Notes: generated by a model from the letters alone, not told the origin. A DNA stretch of 64,000 nucleotides from Archangium sp. (GCA_030681645.1 JAUXRX010000036.1:62001-126000); one strand, 5' to 3'; counted from the stretch's first letter, positions 1-8,388 are shown. Numbers and translations: made by a program.

Positions 1-251
1 AGGCGCATCCGCTCGGTGCGCTCGGTGATCATCCGCTCGAACTCGACGGGCGGGCTCATGTTCGAGAGCTCGTCGCGCAGCAGCTCGGCCTCGTAGGCGA
101 GGCTCGGCTTGCCGTGGTCGGCCGCGCGCCGGAGCCGCCGCTGCTGCTCGATCGCCCAGGGCTCGAACTGAGCGAACTGGCCGGGGGTCTTATCGAGCAG
201 ATTCACGATGTTCTCGAAGATGGGGGACAGGTGCTGGTGCGTGAGATCCAT
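1..251 (-). CDS. Hypothetical protein, C-terminus cut by window edge
   Basis: The frame opens at an ATG (complement of 249-251) and stays open to the left edge, so only the first 83 residues are visible. The product begins MDLTHQHLSPIFENIVNLL and continues as a charged, probably helical sequence (FEPWAIEQQRRLRRAADHGK, then YEAELLRDELSNMSPPVEFE). There is no signal peptide or membrane segment. It is transcribed divergently from the glycosyltransferase gene at 398. I do not recognise a family. Codon composition matches neighbouring genes, which supports a real gene. Confidence 0.55.
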   Translation of the reverse strand, partial: MDLTHQHLSPIFENIVNLLDKTPGQFAQFEPWAIEQQRRLRRAADHGKPSLAYEAELLRDELSNMSPPVEFERMITERTERMR

Positions 252-397
252 GCGCGGACCGTGTGCACTCAGCACGCCAGCCCGAACCCCCAGAGATCTG
301 CCCGGCGCGGAAGGGTCAGCGGTGACCGCGGAGGCAGGTCTGAGTGGTCTGCTTCGACTCCCGGAGAATGGCGGGGTGGGGTAGGCAGTCGCGAAAC

Positions 398-1366
398 GTG
401 AAGTCGATCCTCCTCATCAGGTACAGCGCGCTCGGCGACGTCGTGTTGGCGACCAGCCTCATCGCGCCGCTGCGCGAGAAGTTCCCCGGTGCGCGCATCG
501 AGTGGGTGACGGAGGCCGCCTTCGCCGGACTGCTCGAGGGCGTGGTCGATCGCGTCATTCCGCTCTCGAGGAAAGACCCGGTGAGCCGGGCCGGGGTGCT
601 GCGCGACGTGAAGGGCCGTTTCGACCTCGCGATCGACCTGCAGAACAAGCTCTGGTCGATTCGGGTCGCGCGCGCGGCTGCGCCGAAGCGGCTGCGGTTC
701 GTGCGCCGGACCCCGCTGCAGGCGCTGGGTTTGCTGGTGGGGCGAGACGTGGTCCTCGACGACCTCCCGGCCACCGAGCTCTACGCGAAGGCGGCGCAGC
801 TCGAGCGCAGCGGCCCCCTGCAACTGAAGGTGAACGAGCTCGCCACCGCGCGCGCGGCGCAGCTGCTGCCCGGGGGGAAGTGGATCGCCATCGCGCCAGG
901 CGCGGCCTGGGCGACGAAGCGGTGGCCTGCGGAGCGGCTGGCGCAGGTCGCCGCTGCGCTGCGGCCCGACGGGCATCGCATCGCGCTCGTGGGCGGCCCG
1001 ATGGACGGCGCGCTGCTCGACGTGATTCGCGCCGGCTGCCAGCCCGAGGTGGATCTCAGCGCGGAGTCACTGCCGGTGCTCGCGGCGGCGCTGGGACGGG
1101 TGGGGCTGCTCATCGGCAACGACTCGGGGCTGGTGCACGTCGCAGGCGCGATGGGGCGCCCGGCGCTGGCGATCTTCGGGCCCACCTCGGTGAAGCGCTG
1201 GGGTCCGCGAGCGCCGGGCGTGGCGGTCACGCTCAACCTCGATTGCGCGCCCTGCACGAATCACGGCGGCCGCACCTGCCCCCTGGGGCACCACGACTGC
1301 CTGCAGAAGCTCGAGGTGGGACTGGTCCTCGCAAGGGCCAGGGCGCTGCTCGACGGAGCGTCGTGA
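398..1366 (+). CDS. Glycosyltransferase family 9 (heptosyltransferase-like)
   Basis: This 322-residue protein has the layout of ADP-heptose:LPS heptosyltransferases (GT9, GT-B fold), which add heptose to the lipopolysaccharide inner core at the cytoplasmic face of the inner membrane. Visible features are the N-terminal SILLIRYSALGDVVLATSLI strand-loop-helix, the C-domain start IAIAPGAAWATKRWPAE, the nucleotide-sugar segment GNDSGLVHVAGAMGRPALAI followed by FGPTS, and the Cys-rich tail CAPC...CPLGHHDCL usual in this family. I chose the GTG at 398 because the conserved first strand starts right after it; ATGs at 344 and 368 would add a non-homologous tail. The exact sugar and acceptor cannot be read from sequence. 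It ends 74 bp from the convergent dtd gene, with a hairpin between them. Confidence 0.85.
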   Translation: MKSILLIRYSALGDVVLATSLIAPLREKFPGARIEWVTEAAFAGLLEGVVDRVIPLSRKDPVSRAGVLRDVKGRFDLAIDLQNKLWSIRVARAAAPKRLRFVRRTPLQALGLLVGRDVVLDDLPATELYAKAAQLERSGPLQLKVNELATARAAQLLPGGKWIAIAPGAAWATKRWPAERLAQVAAALRPDGHRIALVGGPMDGALLDVIRAGCQPEVDLSAESLPVLAAALGRVGLLIGNDSGLVHVAGAMGRPALAIFGPTSVKRWGPRAPGVAVTLNLDCAPCTNHGGRTCPLGHHDCLQKLEVGLVLARARALLDGAS

Positions 1367-1374
1367 AGAAGGGC

Positions 1375-1431
1375 CCTCGACTTCGCTCGGGCTGAACGGA
1401 TTCCCACCGCTCACGCCGAGCGAAGTCGAGG
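1375..1431. terminator. 16-bp perfect inverted repeat between convergent genes
   Basis: Left arm CCTCGACTTCGCTCGG (1375-1390) and right arm CCGAGCGAAGTCGAGG (1416-1431) are perfect complements around a 25-nt loop. The hairpin lies between the stop codons of the glycosyltransferase gene and dtd, where a bidirectional terminator is expected. There is no T-tract. The left arm belongs to a dispersed family also seen near 13317-13345 and at 35616-35645. Confidence 0.55.
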
Positions 1432-1439
1432 CGCCTGCT

Positions 1440-1880
1440 TCACCGACTATCCAGGCAAATGGTCACCGGCCCGTCGTTCACGAGGGCCACCTTCATGTCG
1501 GCGGCGAAGACGCCTTCCTGCACCTCGAGCCCCAGCGCCCGGCACCGCGCACAGAACTCGGCATACATCCGCTTCGCCTCCTCGGGAGGCATGGCGTCGA
1601 TGAAGCTCGGCCGCCGACCCTTCTTCGTGTCGGCGAACAAGGTGAACTGGCTCACCACCAGCAGCGCCTTCGAGGTCTCCATCAGCGACAGGTTCATCTT
1701 CCCCGCGGCGTCCTCGAAGATCCGCAAGCCGGGGATCTTGTCGACCATGAACTCGAGGTCCTTCTCGGTGTCGCCCTTGCCCACGCCGAGCAGCACCAGC
1801 AGGCCCGGGCCGATCTGCCCGGTGATCTTCCCGTCGACGGTGACCGACGCCTCTTTGACCCGCTGCAGGACCGCGCGCAT
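1440..1880 (-). CDS. dtd: D-aminoacyl-tRNA deacylase
   Basis: This 146-residue protein is full length for the DTD family, which hydrolyses D-aminoacyl-tRNA (and Gly-tRNA-Ala) in the cytoplasm and so keeps D-amino acids out of translation. It begins [17 protein letters not shown] and has both signature motifs: SQFTL at residues 77-81 and the Gly-Pro motif inside NDGPVT near residues 135-140, which forms the cross-subunit chirality filter. The ATG start shares one base with the photolyase stop (TGATG), so it is probably translationally coupled as the last gene of a three-gene unit. No expected motif is missing. Confidence 0.95.
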   Translation of the reverse strand: MRAVLQRVKEASVTVDGKITGQIGPGLLVLLGVGKGDTEKDLEFMVDKIPGLRIFEDAAGKMNLSLMETSKALLVVSQFTLFADTKKGRRPSFIDAMPPEEAKRMYAEFCARCRALGLEVQEGVFAADMKVALVNDGPVTICLDSR

Positions 1881-3322
1881 CAGCTCCCATACCTCTCGAT
1901 GTACCGCTTCACCGACAGCTTCTTCGCCGTGTTGTCGGACGACATGTAGCGGAGCTTGCCGAAGATCTCCCGCTCCGGACCCCACGCCCGGTCGTACCGG
2001 CCGAGCACCCAGAAGTAGCCGCTCCACGAGATCGGGTCGCGCCCATCGAGCGAGTACTTGCCCATGAGGAACTCCATCGCGTGCAGCGCGTCTGCGGCGC
2101 TCTTCGACCACTCGTAGATCTTCTTCCCCCACAACATGCGCAGGTAGTTGTGGAACCACCCCTCGCGCCGCAGCTGACCCATCGCCGCGTTCCACAGCGG
2201 GTCGTGGGTCTTCGATTGCTCGAGCTGCTCGACCGGATAGAGGTGGGGCCGGGCGTCGGTGGCGTGCGCGGCGATGGTGTCCTTCGCCCAGCCCGGGAGC
2301 GAGTCGAGCGAGCGGTACTCCCCGGGCCGGTGGCTCGAGAGGTTGAAGCCGAGCTCCCGCCAGGTGACGAACTGGTCGACGAACGCCTCGGCCGCCGGTG
2401 AGAGCTTCCACCAGCCTTCGCGCGCGCCGCCGATCGACTTGCCCAGCTTCTCCACGTTCCAGCGCTCCTGCTTCACGATGCGGGAGAAGAGCTGGTGGCT
2501 CGAGACGTGCCCGAAGTGGAGGTACGCAGAGAGCACGCTGGTGCCATCGACCTCGGGCTCGTTGCGTGCCTCGGCGTAGTCCGCGAGCCGCTCGTCGACG
2601 AACAGCTTCAGCCGCGCTTCGCCCGCCGCGCTGCCTCCGGCGATCGCCACGGGGCCGACGGAGTGATCGATCGGCAACGACGCGACGCTCACCTCGAGCC
2701 CCGGCTTCCACCGCGAGGTCACCGCCTTCGGCAACGAGGCGAGCTGCGGCAGCCGCACGCCCGCGAGCGGATTTTCACGCGGCAGCTCGAGCAGGTGAGG
2801 CGGCAACACCTTCTGCAGGTGGGTGCGGAACGAATGCGCGGTGCTGAACACGCGCGTGGTGTGGCGCATGGGGTAGAGCCCGTTCGAGTCGACCACCTCG
2901 AAGCGCACGTCGACCTGCTTCGCCGCGGCGGCCTGCATCTGCGGCACGAAGAAGCAGGGCCAGTCATCGCCGACCAGCACGCAGGCCCGGGCCGCCAGCG
3001 CCGTGAGCAGCCCCTTGCCCGCGCCCGCCTTCGGCTCGACGTAGGGGAAGTAGTGCACGCCCGCGTCAGCGAAGCGGCGCTGGTTCTCGGCCATGCCCTG
3101 CAGCACGAAGGTGTGGAGCCGATCGTTCGCGAACTCGTAGCCGACGCGCAGCGGCTCGAAGACGACGAGGGGCTTCTTCAGCTGGGCGGCGTGCTCGACG
3201 GCCCGCTCGAGGCTGAAGTTCGAGCGCGCGCGGCGGAACGACGTCATCCAGTACAGGACGAAGTCACGCTCAGGGCGGACCCGCGCCTCGTTGAGCGCTC
3301 GAATGCGAACCTCGGGAGTCAC
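1880..3322 (-). CDS. phr: Class II deoxyribodipyrimidine photolyase
   Basis: This 480-residue FAD enzyme would use blue light to split cyclobutane pyrimidine dimers in DNA. The N-terminal alpha/beta domain reads [20 protein letters not shown]. The C-terminal FAD-binding helical part has the class II landmarks: [41 protein letters not shown] and [20 protein letters not shown], ending [13 protein letters not shown]. The start is a GTG (complement 3320-3322) that overlaps the preceding stop as GTGA. An upstream in-frame extension rich in Glu is only the other frame of the neighbour's Lys-rich tail. It is flanked by coupled genes on both sides. Confidence 0.88.
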   Translation of the reverse strand: MTPEVRIRALNEARVRPERDFVLYWMTSFRRARSNFSLERAVEHAAQLKKPLVVFEPLRVGYEFANDRLHTFVLQGMAENQRRFADAGVHYFPYVEPKAGAGKGLLTALAARACVLVGDDWPCFFVPQMQAAAAKQVDVRFEVVDSNGLYPMRHTTRVFSTAHSFRTHLQKVLPPHLLELPRENPLAGVRLPQLASLPKAVTSRWKPGLEVSVASLPIDHSVGPVAIAGGSAAGEARLKLFVDERLADYAEARNEPEVDGTSVLSAYLHFGHVSSHQLFSRIVKQERWNVEKLGKSIGGAREGWWKLSPAAEAFVDQFVTWRELGFNLSSHRPGEYRSLDSLPGWAKDTIAAHATDARPHLYPVEQLEQSKTHDPLWNAAMGQLRREGWFHNYLRMLWGKKIYEWSKSAADALHAMEFLMGKYSLDGRDPISWSGYFWVLGRYDRAWGPEREIFGKLRYMSSDNTAKKLSVKRYIERYGS

Positions 3323-4227
3323 TTCCTCTTCTTCTTCTTCGCGACCTTCTGCTTCGCCACCTTCTTCACCGGCTTCTTCTTCGTCTTCTTCGCGGGCGGG
3401 AGGCTCACGCTCCACACCCAGTCGTCGGCATCGACGGGCGAGGCGACGTAGTGCACTTTGAGGCGCTCCTTCTCGGTGCGGCCGACGCTGTCGCCTTCAG
3501 GCAGCCGCTTGCCCCGGCGCACCACGTAGGCGAGCAGATCGTAGAAGAACTCGAACACGCCCCCGTCCACCGCGGGCGCGGTGAGCAGCAGCTCGGGCAG
3601 GCCCAGCTGCTTCATGCCGATGCTCAGCAGCTCGCTGGCCTTGCCGGCCTTCGCCACGGACACGCCGATCCAGATCGGCAGGGGCAGCTCGCTGTGGGCG
3701 ATGTTGACCACGAACTCCGGGTGGTGCGTGGCGCCACCTTCGCCCCAGTACACGCCGACCGCCTGGGTGGCGCGCACGACGCCCGCGACGACGCGGGTGA
3801 AGGTGGTGAGTTCCTCGAGCTGCGTGCCCTTCTTGCCTGGTCGCTCCGGCTCGGCCAGGTCTCCGCTGCGCTGCGGACCTGTCTCGCGCCGCGTTCCGCG
3901 GCTGCCGCCTGCGCTCCGGTTCTCTGGTCGCTCCGGTGTTTCCTGCTGCACCACCACCAGGTGCGCGCGGTGATCAGGCAGCGTCCAGCTGCCGTCGAGA
4001 CCGCTGAGGCTGTGCTCGGTGGCGCCGTCGGCCTCGCCCTCGGGCACGGCCATCGGCATCAGCGCGCAGAGCACGTTGATCCCGCCGACGCTGAAGGCGC
4101 TGGTGCCCTCGCGGGTGGAAGACAGCCAGGTGACGGGGCCGAGCTCGGGGAACTCCTTGAGCGCCTTCTCGAAGGAGGTGGCCGCGAGGGGTCTCGGGTC
4201 GGGCAGCAGCACGAAACAGAGGCGCAT
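3319..4227 (-). CDS. DUF4261-like protein with repeat insertion and histone-H1-like tail
   Basis: The 302-residue product starts MRLCFVLLPDPRPL (ATG at 4227; an upstream ATG at 4281 adds an unrelated leader). The alternation of strands and helices, with HLVVVQQ, then a helix LEELTTFTRVVAGVVRA, then AVGVYWGEGG, resembles DUF4261 proteins, whose function is unknown. Two features are odd. Residues about 93-130 (ETPERPENRSAGG onward) are encoded by a degenerate copy of a dispersed repeat. The last ~25 residues are a Lys/Ala/Pro tail (KKTKKKPVKKVAK then [10 protein letters not shown]) like histone H1 or bacterial HU extensions, suggesting nucleic-acid binding. It is first in a coupled unit with photolyase and dtd, so a DNA-related role is possible but unproven. 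Confidence 0.7.
   Translation of the reverse strand: MRLCFVLLPDPRPLAATSFEKALKEFPELGPVTWLSSTREGTSAFSVGGINVLCALMPMAVPEGEADGATEHSLSGLDGSWTLPDHRAHLVVVQQETPERPENRSAGGSRGTRRETGPQRSGDLAEPERPGKKGTQLEELTTFTRVVAGVVRATQAVGVYWGEGGATHHPEFVVNIAHSELPLPIWIGVSVAKAGKASELLSIGMKQLGLPELLLTAPAVDGGVFEFFYDLLAYVVRRGKRLPEGDSVGRTEKERLKVHYVASPVDADDWVWSVSLPPAKKTKKKPVKKVAKQKVAKKKKRK
3836..3950. repeat. Degenerate copy of the 86-bp element inside a coding region
   Basis: The stretch TGGTCGCTCCGGCTCGGCCA, followed by CTGTCTCGCGC and GCGTTCCGC, aligns along its length with the 86-bp unit repeated three times at 26809-27066. It also includes the start of a next unit (CTGGTCGCTCCGG at about 3924). It lies wholly inside the DUF4261-like gene and keeps the frame open. 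Confidence 0.75.
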
Positions 4228-4340
4228 GGGCCGCCTCGTCCCACGGAGTCGCCCCGAAATACAGCGACTTGGGGCCTTCATGCTTCTTCACCCGGATCGC
4301 TGCGGTGGCTTCACAGAGGGTTCCTACTTTGTCCCTACGC

Positions 4341-4358
4341 AAGAGCGACGCAGCTCTT
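4341..4358. promoter_or_regulatory. Possible operator: AAGAGC-N6-GCTCTT inverted repeat
   Basis: The 181-bp gap between the divergent DUF4261-like and CpxP/Spy-like genes contains AAGAGC (4341-4346) and GCTCTT (4353-4358), about 50 bp upstream of the CpxP-like start. The symmetry is perfect but the arms are short. It could bind the response regulator encoded downstream, or be chance. No clear -35/-10 pair is visible. Confidence 0.25.
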
Positions 4359-4408
4359 CGCGAGTGAGGTCCATGTCGGCCCTCGTCGCAGTCATGAAAG
4401 GGAACACC

Positions 4409-4915
4409 ATGTTCGGGTTCATCATCGGAACGCTCAGCCTCATCGGCCTCATCAAGGTCGCGCGTTGGGGGCGGCACGGTCACGGTTACGGAGGCCCGCG
4501 TCGTTGGATGATGCGGCGCCTCTTTCAGCACCTCGACACCACGCCGGGGCAGGAGAAGGTGATCGCCTCGGCCGCGGAGAACGCCGAGCGCGTGATGTGG
4601 CAGGCGCGCGAGCAGTTCTTCCGCGCGCGCAGCTCGTACGCGAAGGCGGTGCGCTCGGAGACCTTCGATTCGGCCGCGGTCAACGAGGCCTTCGACGCGC
4701 AGCAGGCGTCGGTCGATGAAGTGAAGAAGGCGGTGCGCGAGGGCATGCAGGCGGTGCACGAAGCGCTCTCGCCTGAGCAGCGAAACCGCCTGGGCGACCT
4801 CATCGAGTTCGGCCCCTCGCGGATGCACGGCGGTGGCTGCAGCCGCGGCCGCTTCGGTCACCCGCACCACGGCTTCCGCCCCGCTGGCGGCGAACCCTCT
4901 TCCGTCAACCTCTGA
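4409..4915 (+). CDS. CpxP/Spy-like envelope protein
   Basis: This 168-residue product begins MFGFIIGTLSLIGLIKVARW, a hydrophobic anchor or uncleaved signal, followed by a His/Gly-rich linker and a helical body (HLDTTPGQEKVIASAAENAE) with LSPEQRNRLGDLI near residue 130. That motif resembles the LTxxQ repeats of CpxP/Spy periplasmic chaperones and heavy-metal sensors. The ATG at 4409 has AAAGGGA six bases upstream and is preferred over 4394. The His-rich C-terminus (GHPHHGF) could bind metal. It heads a co-directional set with a small exported protein and an OmpR/histidine-kinase pair, recalling cpxP next to cpxRA. Confidence 0.65.
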   Translation: MFGFIIGTLSLIGLIKVARWGRHGHGYGGPRRWMMRRLFQHLDTTPGQEKVIASAAENAERVMWQAREQFFRARSSYAKAVRSETFDSAAVNEAFDAQQASVDEVKKAVREGMQAVHEALSPEQRNRLGDLIEFGPSRMHGGGCSRGRFGHPHHGFRPAGGEPSSVNL

Positions 4916-4945
4916 TCGACCACCTCAAGGAAAAAGGAACACACC

Positions 4946-5299
4946 ATGCGCCGCATTCTTCTCGTCCTGTTGGGTTTTGGAGTCTTCGCCGGCTACGGCT
5001 CGGCCATCGCCAGCGCTCGTTGGCACGCGCGTCACCACGATGGTGGCGGCGGCTGTGAGAGCCGCTGGAGCCGGGGGTACGAGCGCCCCGACGCCCGGCC
5101 CGCCGCCGCGCCCGCTGCGCCCGCCACCGCGCCGCAGACCATCGTGATGCCCCAGGCTGCGCCCGCTCCCGCGCAGCAGATCTTCCTGATCATGCCCGGC
5201 GCGCAGCCGTCGCCGGGCGTTCCCCAGGTGATCACGGTGCCCGCGGCCGTGCCCGCTCCCGCGGCGGCCGTGCCCGCGCCGCAGCCCGCCACCCCGTAA
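4946..5299 (+). CDS. Small exported Ala/Pro-rich protein
   Basis: The 117-residue product has a signal-peptide-like start MRRILLVLLGFGVFAGYGSA, then a His/Gly/Cys stretch (WHARHHDGGGGCESRW) and a low-complexity Ala/Pro/Val region to the end. A strong ribosome-binding site (AAGGAAAAAGGA) lies before the ATG, 30 bp after the CpxP-like gene. No known domain is visible. Its place between a CpxP-like protein and a two-component pair suggests an accessory envelope role. Confidence 0.6.
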   Translation: MRRILLVLLGFGVFAGYGSAIASARWHARHHDGGGGCESRWSRGYERPDARPAAAPAAPATAPQTIVMPQAAPAPAQQIFLIMPGAQPSPGVPQVITVPAAVPAPAAAVPAPQPATP

Positions 5300-5331
5300 A
5301 CGAGCTTCCCGCTGCCCGGAGGATATGGTCC

Positions 5332-6015
5332 ATGACCGCGATGGCTTCCCGGGTGCTCCTGATCGACGACGACGTGCGACTGCCTGACCTTCTGCGCTCG
5401 TACCTCGAGCAGAACGGCGTCGCGCTCAGTCACGCACCAGACGGCACCCGGGGCCTCGTCATGTTGGAGCAGGGCGCCTACGACGCCGTGCTGCTCGACG
5501 TGATGATGCCGGGCATGGACGGGCTCGAGGTCTGCCGGAAGATCCGCAGCAAGAGCAACGTGCCGGTGATCATGCTCACCGCGCGCGGCGACGAGACGGA
5601 CCGGGTGGTCGGCCTCGAGTTGGGCGCCGACGACTACGTGGGCAAGCCGTTCAGCCCGCGCGAGCTGCTGGCCCGCCTGCGCGCGGTGCTGCGCCGCTCG
5701 CGCCCCGAGGTGATGAGCGAGCAGCTCACCACCGGCGACATCACCGTCGACGTGCCCGCGCGCACGGCCACGCTCAAGGGCGTGGCGCTCGATCTCACCG
5801 GCATCGAGTTCGACATCCTGGTGGCGCTGGTGCGCCGCGCGGGCCGGGTGGTGCCGCGCGACGCGCTGCTCTCGGAAGCGGGCCGCAGCGACGTCATCGT
5901 CGGCGAGCGCACGGTCGACGTGCACATCAGCCACCTGCGGCAGAAGCTCAACGACGATCCCCCCAGGCTCATCAAGACCGTGCGGGGCGTCGGCTACGTG
6001 CTGACGAAAGACTGA
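5332..6015 (+). CDS. OmpR/PhoB-family response regulator (CpxR-like)
   Basis: The 227-residue protein has a receiver domain (VLLIDDDVRLPDLL; phosphoacceptor Asp56 in LLDVMMPGMDGL; conserved Lys in YVGKPFSP) and a winged-helix DNA-binding domain ending VDVHISHLRQKL...IKTVRGVGYVL. It should act as a transcription factor phosphorylated by the histidine kinase that starts 2 bp after its stop. The ATG at 5332 has GGAGGA 7 bp upstream; a second ATG at 5341 is an alternative. The upstream CpxP-like gene makes a CpxR role in envelope stress plausible. Confidence 0.92.
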   Translation: MTAMASRVLLIDDDVRLPDLLRSYLEQNGVALSHAPDGTRGLVMLEQGAYDAVLLDVMMPGMDGLEVCRKIRSKSNVPVIMLTARGDETDRVVGLELGADDYVGKPFSPRELLARLRAVLRRSRPEVMSEQLTTGDITVDVPARTATLKGVALDLTGIEFDILVALVRRAGRVVPRDALLSEAGRSDVIVGERTVDVHISHLRQKLNDDPPRLIKTVRGVGYVLTKD

Positions 6016-6017
6016 AG

Positions 6018-7316
6018 ATGTTCGGCCACCGCCACCGCCACCTGCACCTGCACCGCCGGCCGATGAGCCCGCTGGGCACGTTCGTGCGCGCGAAGCTGCG
6101 CCGGCGGATCTTCGCCTGGTTCCTCGGGGGCATCGTCACCACCGGCTTCGCCGTCTTCGCGGTGATGAGCCTGGTGGCGCGGGTGCAGGAGCCCGAGTGG
6201 ACCCGCACCTGGGAACGCAGCCGGGAATGGATGGGAAAGCAGTTCGCCCGCGAATGGAACGACCCCGTCGCGCGCACGCGCTTCGCGCAGGACACCGCGG
6301 CCGACCTCGAGGCCAACGTCGATCTCTACGACGCCGCGGGGCTGCTGCTGCTGTCCACCGGCCCCACCTGCGAGCGCGCGATGATCGACGCGCCGGTGCG
6401 GCAGGGCGGGGTGCTCCTGGGCAACGTGAGGTTGTGCATGGCGCGCCCGCATTCGCCGCCGTGGCGCACGCTGCTGTTGATCGTGATCGGCCTGGGCGCG
6501 GTGTGGAAGATCTCGGGCATGGTGGCGCGGCGGCTCGCGCGGCCGCTCGACGACCTCACCGAGATCGTCAGGCGCATCGGCTCAGGCGATCTCAAGGCCC
6601 GCGCCGATCTCGACTGCTACGAGCCCGACGAGATCGGCGTGGTGGCCGACGCGGTCAACGACATGGCGGCCCGCATCGAGAAGCAGATGGAAGATCAGCG
6701 CGAGCTGCTGGCCACCGTCTCGCACGAGCTGCGCACGCCGCTCGCGCGCCTGCGCATCATCTCGGAGATCGCCCGCGACACCGGCGCCACCCCCAACACC
6801 TTCGACGAGCTCGATCGCGAGGTGGTGGAGATGGACGCGCTGGTGGGCGAGCTGCTCGCCAGCTCGCGGCTCGAATTCGGGCAGGTGGCCAAGCGTGAGC
6901 TGTCGATTCGCGACACCGGCACCCGCGGCGCCGAGCGGGCGGGCCTCGCGGCCACGGCGTTGTCGGTCACCGGCGAGGCCGACAGCGTCTCGGCTGATCC
7001 GACGCTGCTGCAGCGCGCGCTCGCGAACCTGTTCGACAACGCGAAGAAGCACGGCAAGGGGGCCGACGCGCTCGAGATCACGGTGGGCCCGGCCGACGTG
7101 AAGTTCGACGTGCTCGATCGCGGCCCCGGCATCACCGGCGACGGCCAGGCGCTGTTCAAGAAGTTCAACCGCGGCCAGCACGGCGACGGCGCAGACGGCC
7201 TGGGCCTGGGGCTGGCGCTGGTCAAGCGCATCGCCGAGGCGCACGGCGGCGCGGTCTGGGCGGTCAGCCGTGATGGCGGCGGCGCGCGGGTCGGCTTCTC
7301 GGTGAAGCGGGTCTGA
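6018..7316 (+). CDS. Sensor histidine kinase (CpxA-like)
   Basis: The 432-residue inner-membrane kinase has a His-rich cytoplasmic N-terminus (MFGHRHRHLHLHRRP), a transmembrane helix near residues 35-55, a short periplasmic sensor of about 100 residues, a second helix, a HAMP linker (VRRIGSGDLKARADL), the dimerisation H-box VSHELRTPLARLR with phosphorylated His236, an N-box (LFDNAKKHGKG), and G-boxes DRGPGI and GLGLGLALVKRI. The catalytic set looks complete. It lies 2 bp after its partner regulator. The N-terminal His cluster could bind metal, which would suit a metal or misfolding sensor; that is inference. Confidence 0.92.
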   Translation: MFGHRHRHLHLHRRPMSPLGTFVRAKLRRRIFAWFLGGIVTTGFAVFAVMSLVARVQEPEWTRTWERSREWMGKQFAREWNDPVARTRFAQDTAADLEANVDLYDAAGLLLLSTGPTCERAMIDAPVRQGGVLLGNVRLCMARPHSPPWRTLLLIVIGLGAVWKISGMVARRLARPLDDLTEIVRRIGSGDLKARADLDCYEPDEIGVVADAVNDMAARIEKQMEDQRELLATVSHELRTPLARLRIISEIARDTGATPNTFDELDREVVEMDALVGELLASSRLEFGQVAKRELSIRDTGTRGAERAGLAATALSVTGEADSVSADPTLLQRALANLFDNAKKHGKGADALEITVGPADVKFDVLDRGPGITGDGQALFKKFNRGQHGDGADGLGLGLALVKRIAEAHGGAVWAVSRDGGGARVGFSVKRV

Positions 7317-7330
7317 CTCAGGAGCGCGTC

Positions 7331-7365
7331 GAAGCCCCCCGAGGGGGAGAGGGTCGGGGAGAGGC
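7331..7365. repeat. Intergenic repeat, CCCTCTCCCC family (partial)
   Basis: The segment CCCCCCGAGGGGGAGAGGG followed by TCGGGGAGAGG resembles the larger copies at 9710-9818, 33499-33559, 34243-34307 and 63081-63120. It sits just downstream of the histidine kinase gene. Confidence 0.5.
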
Positions 7366-7372
7366 GAGCCCG

Positions 7373-7394
7373 CTGGAGCGCGCCTGCTCCAGCT
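7373..7394 (+). terminator. Hairpin downstream of the two-component operon
   Basis: GCTGGAGC (7373-7380) and GCTCCAGC (7387-7394) form an 8-bp perfect stem with a 6-nt loop, 57 bp after the kinase stop and before the next gene. No T-run follows, so termination is a guess from position. Confidence 0.4.
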
Positions 7395-7485
7395 GCCCCG
7401 GACATCGGTGTCGCGAAGGCCGCCAGGCATCGGCCGGTCGTCCCTCTCGAACGAGTACGGCACGCGGGTTGCTGACCAGGCGGGC

Positions 7486-8385
7486 ATGCGACTCCTGTGG
7501 GGGCTCCTGCTGCTCAGCGGTTGTGTGGCGCCCACGAGGACGATCGATCGCTTCCCCAGCCAGCGCATCGCGCTCAGCACGCTGCCGGTCGCTCCCCTGG
7601 CGACCTCCGGCGCGCCGGGCCTCAGCCTCGCGGGGCGGATCCTCGCGGGCGACCCGCAAGCGCAGGGGCGAGGCGGAGGGGTGGCCTTCCCGGCCGGGCA
7701 GCCCGAGCTCGGCGCGCTGGTCCAGCTCGGCGAGCGCACCTGGGTGGGCGGGCGGTTCGACTTCGTGATGGGCGCCTTCGGAACGAGGCAGCCTTCCGGC
7801 GGAGCGCGGGTCCCCGAGAGCGCGGTGGCCTTCGACCTCGGCGTGGGTGCAGGCCACGATCTGCCCGTGCAGGAGCGTTGGGGCGTCACCTTCTCGGGCG
7901 AGCTGGGGGCCTCGGGAGCGAGCCTCACTTCGACTTCCGCCCTGGGCACCTTCACCTTCATGCAACTTCGCCCCGCGGGCCGGGTCGCCCTCGGCGTCTA
8001 TTTCACGCCGGGTCCGGTGCGGCTCTTCCTGGTGGGCTCGGCCACCACGGGCGCGTGGAACGACGCCACCAGCACCATCACCCAGGACTGCTTCACCACC
8101 TGCAGCATCACCGACGATGGCGTCTTCTCGGTGACCGTGGTGGGGATGATGGGCGGCGGCGCACGCTGGCAGGTGACCCCCAGCTTCTCGCTTGGCCTCG
8201 AGCTCTGGGTTCCCTTCACCGCCGAGGGGACGCGGCTGCCACCCATGCTCAGCCTCACCCTGCGCGCAGGTGACTTCGTCGTGCGCAGGCCGGCGCCCCC
8301 GCCGGGACCCTCGCCCAGCCCGCCGCCGCCACCGCCACCGCCACCACCACCGCCCGAGCTCCTCGAGCCGGTGCCTCAGCTCTGA
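7486..8385 (+). CDS. Outer-membrane-type lipoprotein with Pro-rich tail, unknown function
   Basis: The 299-residue product begins MRLLWGLLLLSGCVAPTRT, a short lipoprotein signal with lipobox LSGC (Cys13). The body is Gly/aromatic-rich with alternating strands (WVGGRFDFVMGAFG, GRVALGVYFTPGPVRLFLVG), as in small beta-barrel proteins, and has a Cys pair in QDCFTTCSITDD. It ends in a polyproline run and ELLEPVPQL. I chose the ATG at 7486 because the signal starts there; the longer upstream frame has no signal. No family is recognised. It converges with the copper-oxygenase-like gene 4 bp away. Confidence 0.6.
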   Translation: MRLLWGLLLLSGCVAPTRTIDRFPSQRIALSTLPVAPLATSGAPGLSLAGRILAGDPQAQGRGGGVAFPAGQPELGALVQLGERTWVGGRFDFVMGAFGTRQPSGGARVPESAVAFDLGVGAGHDLPVQERWGVTFSGELGASGASLTSTSALGTFTFMQLRPAGRVALGVYFTPGPVRLFLVGSATTGAWNDATSTITQDCFTTCSITDDGVFSVTVVGMMGGGARWQVTPSFSLGLELWVPFTAEGTRLPPMLSLTLRAGDFVVRRPAPPPGPSPSPPPPPPPPPPPPELLEPVPQL

Positions 8386-8388
8386 GCT

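Noticed and set aside
1881-2711. Longer upstream frame of dtd
   Set aside because: The extension lies inside the photolyase gene; DTD proteins are about 145 residues and start at MRAVLQRV.
3323-3415. Glu-rich N-terminal extension of the photolyase
   Set aside because: It is the alternative frame of the Lys-rich tail of the upstream gene; the GTG at 3322 overlapping the stop fits coupling and family length.
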